Shown: piece by piece, positions 15,461 to 24,187 of the stretch | Numbering within the stretch: position 1 is the first letter of the stretch | How the letters are laid out: the number at the start of each line of letters is the position of its first letter | From: Bacteriovoracaceae bacterium | GTDB taxonomy: Bacteria; Bdellovibrionota; Bacteriovoracia; Bacteriovoracales; Bacteriovoracaceae | Assembly: GCA_947441615.1 (NCBI GenBank) | Contig: CANEUH010000029.1 | Coordinates: 1 to 38,758 of the forward strand | Length of the DNA stretch: 38,758 nt | Direction of reading: 5' to 3' | Position numbers and translations under genes: made by a program | The notes under the pieces: generated by a model | What the model saw: the letters and a program-made list of their open reading frames with translations, nothing else | What the model was told of the DNA's origin: nothing | Databases searched by the model: none

Positions 15461-15668
15461 GCAGAAACCAGAATCCGAAGAAATGGAAATTCTGTTCCCA
15501 AGAACGCCAAAAGGAGTCACCGTATTGTCCCCCAAATGAAATGAGAGAGGAAGAAATGACTAGGACCATACTTTTCTTTACCAAAAACTCTATCTGCCGT
15601 AGTTCCGTTATGACACATTTTAATAAAGGAATCTCTCATGTTGATAATAAATACGAGATCCCTGGAAC

Positions 15669-15696
15669 TGGGGACCAGCCGCTTCGACTGGCCCCC
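15669..15696 (-). terminator. GC-rich hairpin, possible terminator
   Basis: GGGGACCAG and CTGGCCCC can pair (8 bp with one bulged base) around a 9-nt loop, about 25 bp beyond the stop of the small secreted gene at 15719. No clean T-run follows, so factor-independent termination is uncertain. Confidence 0.4.
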
Positions 15697-15718
15697 TGAT
15701 CCTACTTAGGACAAGTTC

Positions 15719-16018
15719 TTACTCCGCAGATTGAAACGAAAGCTTCTCATCACAATTATTAATCTTTCTCACCAGATCCCGTGGGACCTGACCCGAGACA
15801 CCCGTTAACCCGAAGTCCGCATTCACCGTGCCGATCAGTTCCTTCCCACAATAGATCTGAATCTTTTTCGCATAGACGACGGGTTCATCACGCGGGTCTT
15901 TTTCCAGATACATTTCTTCCGACTCCAGACTCAGTGCTGCCACATCATCGGCAACGGCGGATCCAGCAAACGAGATTAAAGTTACAACAGTAAGGGAAAA
16001 GTAAATGATGTTTTTCAT
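15719..16018 (-). CDS. Small secreted protein with two Cys
   Basis: About 99 residues with a signal peptide (MKNIIYFSLTVVTLISFAGS, cleavage probably after AVA). ATG 16018 is chosen because AAGGAA sits 6 nt upstream; an ATG at 16051 in frame would add 11 residues overlapping the gene before it. The mature part has KKIQIYCGKELIGTV and RKINNCDEK, so one disulfide is possible. The layout (basic-KI.V.C-G, about 40 residues, N-C near the end) resembles the protein encoded just upstream, suggesting distant paralogues. No family recognised; periplasmic or secreted location expected. Confidence 0.65.
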   Translation of the reverse strand: MKNIIYFSLTVVTLISFAGSAVADDVAALSLESEEMYLEKDPRDEPVVYAKKIQIYCGKELIGTVNADFGLTGVSGQVPRDLVRKINNCDEKLSFQSAE

Positions 16019-16034
16019 GTTAAGTTCCTTTGTA

Positions 16035-16325
16035 TTAAATGTATGAAGCACTTACGTTGACATCACCTTCGCAGTGGCGATCTGCCCATCTCGCGATCGC
16101 TCTGACCCCAGGGAAGGGATTCTCTAAGTCCACATCAAAACTTTTGCTGATTGTTTTTCCATTTTTACCTTCGCACTCCACATTGATCTTCTTACCTTGG
16201 ACACTCGGTTCGATGATATTGAGAGTATCTAGAGTCTTCTGGAATCTCATCCGTGCTTCATCGTCCCCACAAAATCCGTTCATACTAAGGGACAGTAACA
16301 TCAGGGCAACACAAGTTCTCTTCAT
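16035..16325 (-). CDS. Small secreted protein, paralogue-like
   Basis: A 96-residue protein with an N-terminal signal sequence (MKRTCVALMLLSLSMNGF) and a strong ribosome site (AGAGGTACTT). The mature chain has KKINVECEGKNGKTI and ADRHCEGD, giving two Cys in positions similar to the downstream protein. The 16-bp gap to that gene suggests an operon. Function unknown. Confidence 0.65.
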   Translation of the reverse strand: MKRTCVALMLLSLSMNGFCGDDEARMRFQKTLDTLNIIEPSVQGKKINVECEGKNGKTISKSFDVDLENPFPGVRAIARWADRHCEGDVNVSASYI

Positions 16326-16880
16326 AAGTACCTCTCTTGGTTGGTGTTTCGTTCGATGAACAAATCTTCGAGTCCGATTTTTGAGGGAGCAATTATTTTT
16401 TTTGGCGACGAAGTTTTAACAACTTGGGCGCTCCCCTTCCTTCAAAAGGTCTCAAAAGCGACGCTATTTTGAGTCAATAGAACAGAACTCGGTTGGGGTG
16501 GCTTAATAAACCATCGCCCTGATCGGGCCAACAGTGGGCCAAGGCTAGAAAAGATCGCTGACGGAACGGCATTAAAACTAAAAATGATTTCAAATCATCT
16601 TGTGAATTCCGCGATTTTTTTACTTTCACAAGACCTAATCTCGAAAAAAAAAAAGCATTACTAAAACAATATCATGACTTTATATCTATGCAGTCTAGCC
16701 TCAAGAATCAGAGTTATGAAATCTCCGCCTGATTCGAACTAGGAATTTGTTCAAAATAAGTGTGGTGACGGGAACGCACAGGTGTCTAGAAACTAGAAAG
16801 TTCATTGGAATAAATTCAATCTCGTTGAATCATTCCCGTCCCATTATTAAAGTACCTTAAACCTCTATTAGGAAAAATTT
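16326..16880. other. Intergenic stretch with one repeat copy, no gene
   Basis: About 555 bp between two diverging small secreted genes. It holds the hairpin repeat at 16586-16637. For about 60 bp past it, it keeps weak similarity to the stretch between the second repeat copy and the DUF6973-like gene stop (for example ATG.AGTCTA.CC.AAG near 16690 and 28896). I see no convincing coding frame. Confidence 0.5.
16586..16637. repeat. Hairpin repeat, copy 1
   Basis: A 29-bp block beginning GATTTCAAATCATC (16586-16614) and an 18-bp block TTACTTTCACAAGACCTA (16620-16637) are identical to those at 28789-28843; only the loop differs. CTTGTGAA and TTCACAAG form an 8-bp stem, and GATTTCAAATC is itself palindromic. 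Both copies lie on the same side of a DUF6973-like/four-helix protein module. Confidence 0.85.
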
Positions 16881-17213
16881 ATGAACAAAGCTGCCTGCAT
16901 TTCTTTTTCTCTTCTTCTCGCATCGGCGGCCCACGCTTTTCCTACAACTCAGGAAATAATTAATTGTGCTAAAAATAATATCAGTAATGAGCTCATTGCA
17001 ACTGATATTCAAATAGTAAACCAGTCTTTGGACCTGATCAAAGATTCAAACTGCCTGACCCAGGATATGAAATGCTTCAAGGTTAAATTTGAGGCCGAGC
17101 GTCGAGGGAAACTTTTTGAGGGGTCTGTCCTTCTAAAACTTGGGGCCAACCTCGATGCCGAAAAATCTTATTGTAAATGGACTAAGAAAGGCTTTTTTGG
17201 CATTGGCCTATAA
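16881..17213 (+). CDS. Small secreted protein with chimeric 3' end
   Basis: A 110-residue protein with a clear signal peptide (ACISFSLLLASAAHA) and AGGA before the ATG. The mature part holds four Cys (IINCAKN, DSNCLTQDMKCF, SYCKW), so it is probably disulfide-bonded in the periplasm or outside. No family recognised. The final codons (GFFGIGL and stop) are read from DNA that, on the other strand, encodes residues 25-31 of the broken DUF6973-like gene. The original C-terminus may therefore have been lost at a recombination junction near 17190. Confidence 0.6.
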   Translation: MNKAACISFSLLLASAAHAFPTTQEIINCAKNNISNELIATDIQIVNQSLDLIKDSNCLTQDMKCFKVKFEAERRGKLFEGSVLLKLGANLDAEKSYCKWTKKGFFGIGL

Positions 17214-17284
17214 TGTGCATCGATAAGCTGATAGACTTCTAGCCTGGCCTCAAACATAAGAGTGACAATACGTGGACCTTCCAT
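17191..17284 (-). pseudogene. 5' fragment of a DUF6973-like gene
   Basis: From ATG 17284 on the minus strand the reading is MEGPRIVTLMFEARLEVYQL, then IDAHYRPMPKK, matching the first 31 residues of the intact protein at 28901-29548 (about 70 percent identical by eye). Similarity then stops where the convergent small secreted gene begins. The fragment lies 3 bp after the stop of the four-helix protein gene, as in the intact copy. Confidence 0.85.
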
Positions 17285-17287
17285 AAA

Positions 17288-17665
17288 TTAGAGCTTCCCT
17301 TCGACTGAGAGATGAAAAAATGTTCCAGCAATACCGATAAAAAATGTCACCGAAGAAAAAACAAAAGCTGTCAGAAGTCCGAAGAGATGCTTGATCTTAT
17401 AAAGTGGAAACTTGTTAAAAGAGAACAAAGCAATACAAACAATCGACATTACAGGTGTCGCAAAAAATGCCATTTGACCTAACGATATGACTAATCCCGC
17501 ATTCAATAGGCCAAAGACACATCCGAGTCCAATTACATTTTTCCATTGAGGATGAAACACTGGACGAACTTTAAAAAGATATCCAATTCCTATTAAGGAA
17601 ATAACTACTCCCACGGATTTTAAAAGAACCATACTCAAATTGATTTCATTATAAACTTGTTCCAT
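17288..17665 (-). CDS. Four-helix inner-membrane protein, copy 1
   Basis: A 125-residue protein with four hydrophobic segments, no signal peptide and no recognised family. It is a clear paralogue of the protein at 29552-29929: shared MEQVY start, FGLLNAG, and SSVTFFIGIAGTFFH followed by VEGK at the end. In both copies it sits directly upstream of a DUF6973-like gene, here reduced to a fragment. If the partner is a toxin, this protein could be its membrane immunity factor (inference). Persistence after partner loss would fit an orphan immunity gene. Confidence 0.7.
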   Translation of the reverse strand: MEQVYNEINLSMVLLKSVGVVISLIGIGYLFKVRPVFHPQWKNVIGLGCVFGLLNAGLVISLGQMAFFATPVMSIVCIALFSFNKFPLYKIKHLFGLLTAFVFSSVTFFIGIAGTFFHLSVEGKL

Positions 17666-17772
17666 TCCTTCACATCCTATGCTGTAACTTTTATCTCTTT
17701 AAAAAGTTCCTTAGGCAAATAAACTGAAAACCACTTTATAGATTATTCAACACTGAAATTATGAACTGCCAA

Positions 17773-18603
17773 TTATTTATCCTTAATACCTATCTTTTGC
17801 AAAAATTCATTAATCATTATGATCACTTCACCAATCTCTAAATTAGAGATTTTATTCTTTCTAACAAATCCTGACCATCTTAAAGCGAGCTGATCAGCGT
17901 GATTCGGAATCAGACCAACTTTAGTTCCTCTATTCGAAAAAGTTGCTTCGATCGCTTCTTTAAATTCTTCCTTTGAAATTGAAGCTTCTTGAATGATCTT
18001 CATGCAATCATAAAAATCTTTCATCCTCCCATTTGATTCTCCAAGATGGATAATTGCCTCAAACTTTTCTGCAAAGATATACTCCGGGGGATAAGCACTC
18101 ACTTTAATTGACGTTTCAAAAATAGGACCTTTGTCTTGTAATAACTCAACTTCAATAATTTTTGGCCTCACAACGTCCCCAATACCCACGTCGACTGTAA
18201 TTAATTGCTTAATCTGGCCGAGTTTCCCTGTAACACTCATACGATAGCCAGGATATTTTTTATGCTCAATGGAAAGAAGATCAAGTTTAATATCTATGAA
18301 CTCAAAACCATCATTCATTTTAATAGAAGCAACTTCCTCAAAGATTTTCTGCACTTTATCAGCATTTGACTCAATTTTATGCATTAAGAAGTCGAGATCT
18401 CGAGTTTCCCGTCCCATTTCAAGATATTGATCAAGGCACATTCCACCCTTAAAGATAAAATTCTTATTGTAGTTGGAAGTTGCAAGTCTAACCATGAACC
18501 TTTCAAGGAATAGTGTCTCCAAAAGGATTTGAAATGCGACTCCTTCTTTCTTCGAAATATTTTTCAATTTTTCTTTTACTGATTGTTCAATTGCTTTGCT
18601 CAT
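17773..18603 (-). CDS. abiEii: AbiEii-family nucleotidyltransferase toxin
   Basis: A 276-residue nucleotidyltransferase of the AbiEii/AbiGii family. The catalytic core is visible: FIFKGGMCLDQYL near residue 45, then TRDLDFLM with the paired Asp, and the later motif AEKFEAIIHLGE...GRMKDFYDC with Lys and Asp. AbiE toxins act in type IV toxin-antitoxin systems; homologues add nucleotides to tRNA acceptor ends. The start overlaps the stop of the antitoxin gene by 4 bp, giving the usual antitoxin-toxin order. Family length and motifs look complete, so it is probably functional. Confidence 0.92.
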   Translation of the reverse strand: MSKAIEQSVKEKLKNISKKEGVAFQILLETLFLERFMVRLATSNYNKNFIFKGGMCLDQYLEMGRETRDLDFLMHKIESNADKVQKIFEEVASIKMNDGFEFIDIKLDLLSIEHKKYPGYRMSVTGKLGQIKQLITVDVGIGDVVRPKIIEVELLQDKGPIFETSIKVSAYPPEYIFAEKFEAIIHLGESNGRMKDFYDCMKIIQEASISKEEFKEAIEATFSNRGTKVGLIPNHADQLALRWSGFVRKNKISNLEIGEVIIMINEFLQKIGIKDK

Positions 18604-19178
18604 ACCAATAGTGGAGCAAGGTATTTATTAACACCCGCTCTCAATTCCTTTGAATACAAATTTATTTTTTTTATATTTGGCCTTCCACACTTACCTTGAA
18701 GATAAAGCTTTAGTGCCTTCATTGCCGTTTCAAAATCGAGAAGTCTAAAAGAGTCAACAATCGTCCTCTCTGGGTCAAAGATCCTAACTTCTATTTCCGC
18801 GATTCGCTTTGTTTGCACTCCAAGTGACATGTTTCGCATACGAATGATACGAGTCATAGGAAAATGTACATGTGGATGAGAATGAGGAACAGCAATCCAA
18901 TGTTCTTTCATTCTTTCAACAGTGAGTCCATAGTAGTTTAGCGCAGAGATGAGACATATCACGGCTCCTGGAATTCGTTGAGCCGCAACAGACAACTCTT
19001 CCCATTGAAGATTTGCATCTTTAATCATGTAATCGCTAAAGCGGTAAACACCTCTTGAAAGCCGTTCAATCTGTCCTTTTGAGACATAGTAAGAAAGCAT
19101 ACGAGGAGAAAGGCCATGTTTCTTGGCTTCATCCGTTGTAAACGATGATTTTGCTCTAAGATCTGACTCTAGGTTCAT
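18600..19178 (-). CDS. abiEi: AbiEi-family antitoxin/autorepressor
   Basis: About 192 residues. The N-terminal winged helix (FTTDEAKKHGLSPRMLSYYV, then GVYRFSD) is typical of AbiEi antitoxins, followed by the family's C-terminal domain (ALNYYGLT, RIFDPERTIVDSFR). ATG 19178 is chosen because GGAG lies 6 nt upstream; an in-frame ATG at 19196 falls inside the first operator arm. AbiEi is known to repress its own operon through paired inverted repeats, and two such repeats flank the promoter here. The antitoxin gene precedes and overlaps the toxin gene. Confidence 0.9.
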   Translation of the reverse strand: MNLESDLRAKSSFTTDEAKKHGLSPRMLSYYVSKGQIERLSRGVYRFSDYMIKDANLQWEELSVAAQRIPGAVICLISALNYYGLTVERMKEHWIAVPHSHPHVHFPMTRIIRMRNMSLGVQTKRIAEIEVRIFDPERTIVDSFRLLDFETAMKALKLYLQGKCGRPNIKKINLYSKELRAGVNKYLAPLLV

Positions 19179-19188
19179 GTAAACTCCA

Positions 19189-19281
19189 GCACCCATAGGC
19201 TCACAATGGGTGCATTTAATTACATTATAGCATCGGTTTTAATTTTGTAAACTTTAGCACCCAAATAACAATTATGGGTGC
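19189..19281 (-). promoter_or_regulatory. abiE promoter flanked by two GCACCCA operators
   Basis: On the minus strand TTTACA (19251-19246) and TATAAT (19229-19224) are 16 bp apart. Inverted repeat 1 (GCACCCAT at 19189-19196, ATGGGTGC at 19206-19213) lies downstream of the -10. Inverted repeat 2 (GCACCCA at 19257-19263, TGGGTGC at 19275-19281) lies just upstream of the -35. Centres are 68 bp apart, and each is followed by a shared TAATTACATT. Confidence 0.82.
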
Positions 19282-19358
19282 CTGTAATTACATTCAAACA
19301 AGTACAAGTAGCTGAAATTAATAAATATTAATCTGAAATAGATTAACACAGACAAGGT

Positions 19359-19580
19359 CTACAAATGAAACTTCTGCTTTTGCTTATAGCTCCGCCAAGT
19401 CCTATCTAGCGTACTGTGACCCATCCAGATCGAAATATTCTCTATCGTATTTCCTTTTGAAAGCATTAGATCAGTAAAGCCTTTCCTTCCGCCATAAAGA
19501 TCAATGTCTTTTGAAAAGTACTGCCTCATGGTTTTAACTAGGGGCCTTTTGAAATTTCCTGACTCAAGGTGGCCAAACGT
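19359..19580 (-). pseudogene. C-terminal fragment of a tyrosine recombinase
   Basis: A minus-strand frame bounded by stops gives about 73 residues: FKRPLVKTMRQYFSKD, LYGGRKGFTDLMLSKG and ISIWMGHSTLDRTWRSYKQK. This matches the last 65 or so residues of the intact integrase at 27470-28573, including the nucleophile Tyr in RSYK. It has no start codon and no N-terminal part. Its missing N-terminus resembles what is kept at 31895-32617, though about 60 residues are in neither piece. Confidence 0.88.
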
Positions 19581-19618
19581 TCACATCATATTCTGAAGTA
19601 TCTTTATTCATACTAATT

Positions 19619-22600
19619 TCATCTTGGTCTAACTGAAAGACTTACTTTCACTCTCTGAACAACAACAAGCATGCAAGGAACAAAAACGAGAGTAAACAAT
19701 GTGGATGTTACAACACCCCCTACAATTGCGACCCCCATCCCAGTTCTAGTTGCAGAGGCTTCATTAAATCCTATCGCAATTGGTATGGTTCCTGCGATCA
19801 ATGCAAGACTTGTCATAAGAATTGGTCTCAATCGCCTAACGGACGCCACTACGATTTCGTTAACGAAATCTGTCTCACCAACGTCATCAAGTCGCCCTTT
19901 CGCAGTATCGATCAGTAGAATTGAGTTTTTAGTTGCGACACCAAGCAAAAGTAAAATCCCAATAATTGAATAAATATTCAGACTCTCTCTAAACAACAAG
20001 AGCGCCACGAACGCACCCGAGACCGCAAGTGGCAAAGTGATGATGTTAAGAAAGCTCAGCAAGAATGACTCGTAAAGACTGGCAAGAACGAGAAATAAAA
20101 GCACGATCCCAAACAGAAATGCCATGGACATACTTTCAGAGAGTTCATCATAACTTTCAGCGTCTCCCTCATAAATCCGAGTGATCCCCTTTGTGCCTTT
20201 TGATTCTTGCTGAATGACAAGGTCTACATCCTTCATGATGTCAGACAAGGAGGCTTCGGTGGATAAATCTGCCGTTATGCGTGCCGAGTAAGCCTTGTTC
20301 ACTCTCTCCACTTTTGCAGGGGATTGCGTGAAAACAAAATCTGCAACTTTGTGGAGATCAACTGGAGTCATGTTTACATTCGGAACAAGAATAGTTGAAG
20401 AATTTTTCAGCCATACATCTGGTGAATCCTGGATACGGACCTTTATGGGATATTCCTGCCCTTGTTCACGATACTTTCCGATTTCATCACCCTCGATGCG
20501 AGTTCTTATTTCAAGACCAGCCGTTACTGGTGTTACACCTAACTGTTGAGCATCCTTGTCCCGGAGTTTGACTTGTAACTCCTCAGCTCCAGGCCTTAGC
20601 TCAAGCTCCGGCGCCAATAGTAACTTATTCGCCTTAAGTTTTTCGAAAATCCTACTAGACACTGAATTTAAGTCATCCAGACTTGATGCTTGAACAAGCA
20701 CATTGAATGGACGGAGCCCACCTCCACCAATATCGTTTTGCAAAACTCGAATTTCAGTCTTAGGATCGATTCCAGAAAGGTTCATCAATTTAGACTGCAA
20801 CTGTTCTCGCAATTCGCTTGGTTTATTTCCTTTTCTTTCAGTCACTGACTTAAGCTTTACATAAATGTCTGACTTATGAACCTCTTGTAGGCTGTTACCG
20901 ACGGACACCACTGTGTAATCAATATAGTAAAGATTTCTTAAATAGCTATCAACCTTAAGAGCCGTTTCTTCTGTCGCTGAAAGATTTGATCCTACAGGCA
21001 ACTGAACTCTTACATTAAAATCCGAGGACTGATCAGTTGGCAAAAAACCGGAGGGAAGTTTCACCACTGTGAGAGAAAGTATAAAAGCAACAAGAGCGAT
21101 AGTAATCGTTGAAGCAACTGGCCTTTTTGTTAGAAGATCAAGAGATTTTTGATAAATTTTTTCAAGCCAAGATTGGAATCGATCAAAGGCGACAACCATT
21201 TTTTGAAGTAAGTTCAACTTGCCATGCTTATCAAAATGACTTCCCCCCCAATAGGCAGAGAGCATTGGTGCGACCGCCATACCATCAAAAGTTGATATCA
21301 ACATAGCAAAACAAATAACGAGACCAAACTCTTTGAAAAATTGCCCTGTCACGCCTTGAAGAAATCCAACGGGCCCAAACATGGCAATGATAGCAGCCGA
21401 GGTTGCAATAACGGCCATTGCCACTTCGTTTGCGCCTACTACGGATGCATCTTTGACAGGCATACCTTCTTCGAGTTTTTTAAAAATATTCTCACGGACC
21501 ACAATTGCATCATCTACAACAAGTCCAACACAAAGCGATAGTGCAAGTAGCGTGAGGATGTTAATGGAGAAACCTGCCATGCCCATCAGCATGAATGCAC
21601 CAATAAGCGAGTTCGGAATGGCAAAGCCGGTGATGACGGTAGATCGAATGGACCCGAGAAAAAAGTAAACAACAATAATCGTTAGAATGATACCAATGAT
21701 AATTGTTTCCCAAACATCAAAGACATTATCACGAATCATCTCTGATCCGTCTTTTACCACAGTCACTTGAGGTAATCCGGGAGTACTTTTCCCAGAATAC
21801 TGAGCAAGGCTTTCTTTTACATTGTCCGCAACTTTAATCGTGTTTGCCCCGGCCTGCTTATAGATTTGAACAATAAGCCCAGTACGTCCTTTGAAAATCG
21901 CCTTGGACCTAGCTTTTTCGCTACCATCAACAACCCTACCGATGTCTTTAACCCTTAGGGGAGTTTCACCATTCCCAAAAGCAAGAACCTTCTCAGAAAT
22001 CTTCTCAAGCGACTCGTACTGACCAATTGATCGAATCCCTATCTCTTTATTACCACTAGAAAGACTGCCTCCTGGTACATTCGCCCCGCCTCTAGAAAGA
22101 GCTTCTGTAACCTGAAGCAAAGGTATCCTATAGTCAGCGAGCTTAAGTGGATCGACGATGACGTCGATTTGTCTTTTTTGCCCTCCAATTATTTCAACAC
22201 GACCAACTTTAGGAACTCTGGACAACACAGGCTTCAAAATCCTATTCGTCCAGGTTGTCATTTCAGTGACTGACATTTTCTCTGCTTCAACAAAAGCAGT
22301 TACGACTGGTTGGTTCGATGGATTAAAGCGCTCAATCAAAGGTAATTCGGCATCTTTGGGAAATCTTGCCCTTGCCAGACCAACCTTGTCCCTTACTCGC
22401 TGCTCGGCTGCATCAAGGTTAGTTCCTGACTTAAACTCAATCCATACAAGTGACAGTGAGTCTTGAGATGTAGCATTAATCTTTTTCACACCCTCAAGAG
22501 TCGAGAACTCCTCCTCAAGATGATTTGAAATAGCGGTCTCTATCTCTTTCGGACCTGCACCTGGGTACAAAGTCGATACCGAAACAAACGGCACGGTCGT

Positions 22601-22717
22601 CTCAGGAAAAAGACTCACAGGCAGACGGTTAAACGCTATAATACCTGTAAAAAGTATTAGCAATACTAGACTTGAAATGAAGACAGGTCTTTCGACAGAA
22701 ATCTTGGGAAGGTTCAT
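19619..22717 (-). CDS. RND efflux pump permease (HAE1/AcrB-like)
   Basis: A 1032-residue resistance-nodulation-division transporter of normal length. The N-terminus PKISVERPVFISSLVLLI is the first helix; LPVSLFPETTVPFVSVST and EEEFSTLEGVKKI follow in the porter domain. Helix 4 has GLVVDDAIVVRENIFKKLEE with the two proton-relay Asp residues. The duplicated half starts near LTKRPVASTITIALVAF. It starts with ATGA overlapping the TolC-like gene and has GAGGAGG upstream. No membrane-fusion (adaptor) gene lies beside it, so an adaptor encoded elsewhere would be needed. A TetR gene and a palindromic site lie upstream of the operon. Drug or solvent export is likely, substrate unknown. Confidence 0.95.
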   Translation of the reverse strand: MNLPKISVERPVFISSLVLLILFTGIIAFNRLPVSLFPETTVPFVSVSTLYPGAGPKEIETAISNHLEEEFSTLEGVKKINATSQDSLSLVWIEFKSGTNLDAAEQRVRDKVGLARARFPKDAELPLIERFNPSNQPVVTAFVEAEKMSVTEMTTWTNRILKPVLSRVPKVGRVEIIGGQKRQIDVIVDPLKLADYRIPLLQVTEALSRGGANVPGGSLSSGNKEIGIRSIGQYESLEKISEKVLAFGNGETPLRVKDIGRVVDGSEKARSKAIFKGRTGLIVQIYKQAGANTIKVADNVKESLAQYSGKSTPGLPQVTVVKDGSEMIRDNVFDVWETIIIGIILTIIVVYFFLGSIRSTVITGFAIPNSLIGAFMLMGMAGFSINILTLLALSLCVGLVVDDAIVVRENIFKKLEEGMPVKDASVVGANEVAMAVIATSAAIIAMFGPVGFLQGVTGQFFKEFGLVICFAMLISTFDGMAVAPMLSAYWGGSHFDKHGKLNLLQKMVVAFDRFQSWLEKIYQKSLDLLTKRPVASTITIALVAFILSLTVVKLPSGFLPTDQSSDFNVRVQLPVGSNLSATEETALKVDSYLRNLYYIDYTVVSVGNSLQEVHKSDIYVKLKSVTERKGNKPSELREQLQSKLMNLSGIDPKTEIRVLQNDIGGGGLRPFNVLVQASSLDDLNSVSSRIFEKLKANKLLLAPELELRPGAEELQVKLRDKDAQQLGVTPVTAGLEIRTRIEGDEIGKYREQGQEYPIKVRIQDSPDVWLKNSSTILVPNVNMTPVDLHKVADFVFTQSPAKVERVNKAYSARITADLSTEASLSDIMKDVDLVIQQESKGTKGITRIYEGDAESYDELSESMSMAFLFGIVLLFLVLASLYESFLLSFLNIITLPLAVSGAFVALLLFRESLNIYSIIGILLLLGVATKNSILLIDTAKGRLDDVGETDFVNEIVVASVRRLRPILMTSLALIAGTIPIAIGFNEASATRTGMGVAIVGGVVTSTLFTLVFVPCMLVVVQRVKVSLSVRPR

Positions 22718-24150
22718 AGCGCCTCCTCAAAAAGATTAAACTGCGAGATCGTCGAAACATACTTCGCTTTAATTTCAGCAAGGGTTATTCTACTTTCACC
22801 AAGGTCTTGTTCAGACAAGATCAGATCAAAAGTAGTGGCACGACCTCGAGACTGTCTTTCTCTTTCTCGTTTCAAACGCTTCTCTTGGGCATCAATTAAT
22901 TTCTCAAGAGAAACAATTTGATCCTCTAATGCATTTACCTGTGATTGAAGCTGACGCATCTCAACTTGGGAGTTCTGCAACTCTGCTTCAAAGTTTTTTC
23001 TTAGAGATTCAATACGTGAATTCGCAGCTTGCGAGCCGCTCTTCCAGGTAGAAACATCAAGCGGAACAGTGAAGTTTACAAACAGCGATAATGACCTACA
23101 GTCGGTAGAGCTTTTACAACGTGAAGAATCATCTGCTCTTCCATTGTCATTAAAAGCGAGGTACTGAGCTTTTAAGCTTAGATCAGGCTTAAAATCTTCA
23201 GCAGCGAGATCAACATCAATTCTTTCGGCTTCAATCGCCTTTGCTAAGCCTTTAACTGTTATCTTGTGAGAATACTTCTTATCCCATTTTGAAACTTCCT
23301 TATGAAGCTTATCGATTGAGTCAAATGACATCTGTTCGCCAATTTCTAATCCAGTCAATTGTGACATTTTATACAAATTCGATTGAAGACGTTGCTTTAG
23401 TGTGATCAACGCGAATTTTCTTGATTGATGCGCGGCCATGGCCTGAGCGATATGAACTGGTTCAAGTAGGCGATTATTAGACTGAGTTGTTGTCCACTGA
23501 ACGATTCTTTCACCTTGAGCGATAAGGTCACTCTGAATTTTTATCGCCTCACTAAGAAAAACAGTCTCATAATAAAGAACTTCAGCATCGGTTTGAAAGG
23601 CAATACGAGAAGCTTCTGCCTCAAGACTTTTAGACTCTGAAATCGCTCTTGAACTCTGGATACTACCCCGAATGTCTTTTCCAAACGCGTTTTTCCAAAC
23701 TGAGATTTCTCCCTCAACCCCATAGCCTTTTCTCTGTAAACTGATATTCGGGTCGTCTAATGCTGAAACATTCTGAAACCTTTGATTCTGAGTGAAAGCA
23801 AAGACACGTGGTTTTAGGCCAAAACTTGATTGCATCTGCAACCCAGTTCGAAGTTCGTCAGTATTCCTTTCTGTCCCCGTAAACTCTGGTGCGATGACAG
23901 GAGATTTGTCTCTCAGATCCTCAAATTCAACAAAGGCCTGTGGACTAGTCAGAAACTTGCCCTGATAACTTTCTAATGCAGACCCTGACTTTTCATCTTG
24001 TAGTGATGAAATTTTCAAACTTTTTCTTTGTACAGCATCTCTATAATCGCCTAGCGATAAATAATCAGCTGCAAAAGTGTTTCCACAATAAGACATGAAG
24101 AAATTGATCATGCCAAAAAAAGTGAAAACGTAAGCGAATAAGCGACGCAT
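22714..24150 (-). CDS. TolC-family outer-membrane efflux channel
   Basis: About 478 residues with a signal sequence (RLFAYVFTFFGMINFFMSYCG) and two long coiled-coil repeats typical of TolC/OEP proteins. The last helical hairpin carries QSRGRATTFDLILSEQDLGE, a usual TolC-family motif. ATG 24150 follows GGGAG at 9 nt; an in-frame TTG at 24159 is immediately next to that site and cannot use it. It precedes and overlaps the RND gene by 4 bp. Loss of a TetR repressor from 24188-24203 would raise expression (inference). Confidence 0.9.
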   Translation of the reverse strand: MRRLFAYVFTFFGMINFFMSYCGNTFAADYLSLGDYRDAVQRKSLKISSLQDEKSGSALESYQGKFLTSPQAFVEFEDLRDKSPVIAPEFTGTERNTDELRTGLQMQSSFGLKPRVFAFTQNQRFQNVSALDDPNISLQRKGYGVEGEISVWKNAFGKDIRGSIQSSRAISESKSLEAEASRIAFQTDAEVLYYETVFLSEAIKIQSDLIAQGERIVQWTTTQSNNRLLEPVHIAQAMAAHQSRKFALITLKQRLQSNLYKMSQLTGLEIGEQMSFDSIDKLHKEVSKWDKKYSHKITVKGLAKAIEAERIDVDLAAEDFKPDLSLKAQYLAFNDNGRADDSSRCKSSTDCRSLSLFVNFTVPLDVSTWKSGSQAANSRIESLRKNFEAELQNSQVEMRQLQSQVNALEDQIVSLEKLIDAQEKRLKRERERQSRGRATTFDLILSEQDLGESRITLAEIKAKYVSTISQFNLFEEAL

Positions 24151-24187
24151 AAAAAGCAACTCCCTTCAAAAAAACACCCCAATAGTG

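Noticed and set aside
15449..15535. Extended N-terminus for STAS paralogue C from TTG 15535
   Set aside because: The 29 extra residues match neither paralogue, the TTG lacks a ribosome site, and ATG 15448 lines up with both other starts.
16480..16560. GGCC-rich short inverted motifs as a terminator or regulatory RNA
   Set aside because: Arms are only 4-5 bp, with no T-run and no neighbouring gene end they would serve.
16725..16750. TTCGAATC-like motif resembling the T-arm of a tRNA on the minus strand, a possible attachment site
   Set aside because: The flanking stem pairs poorly (mismatches in the five-base stem) and no acceptor stem, anticodon arm or D arm is seen.
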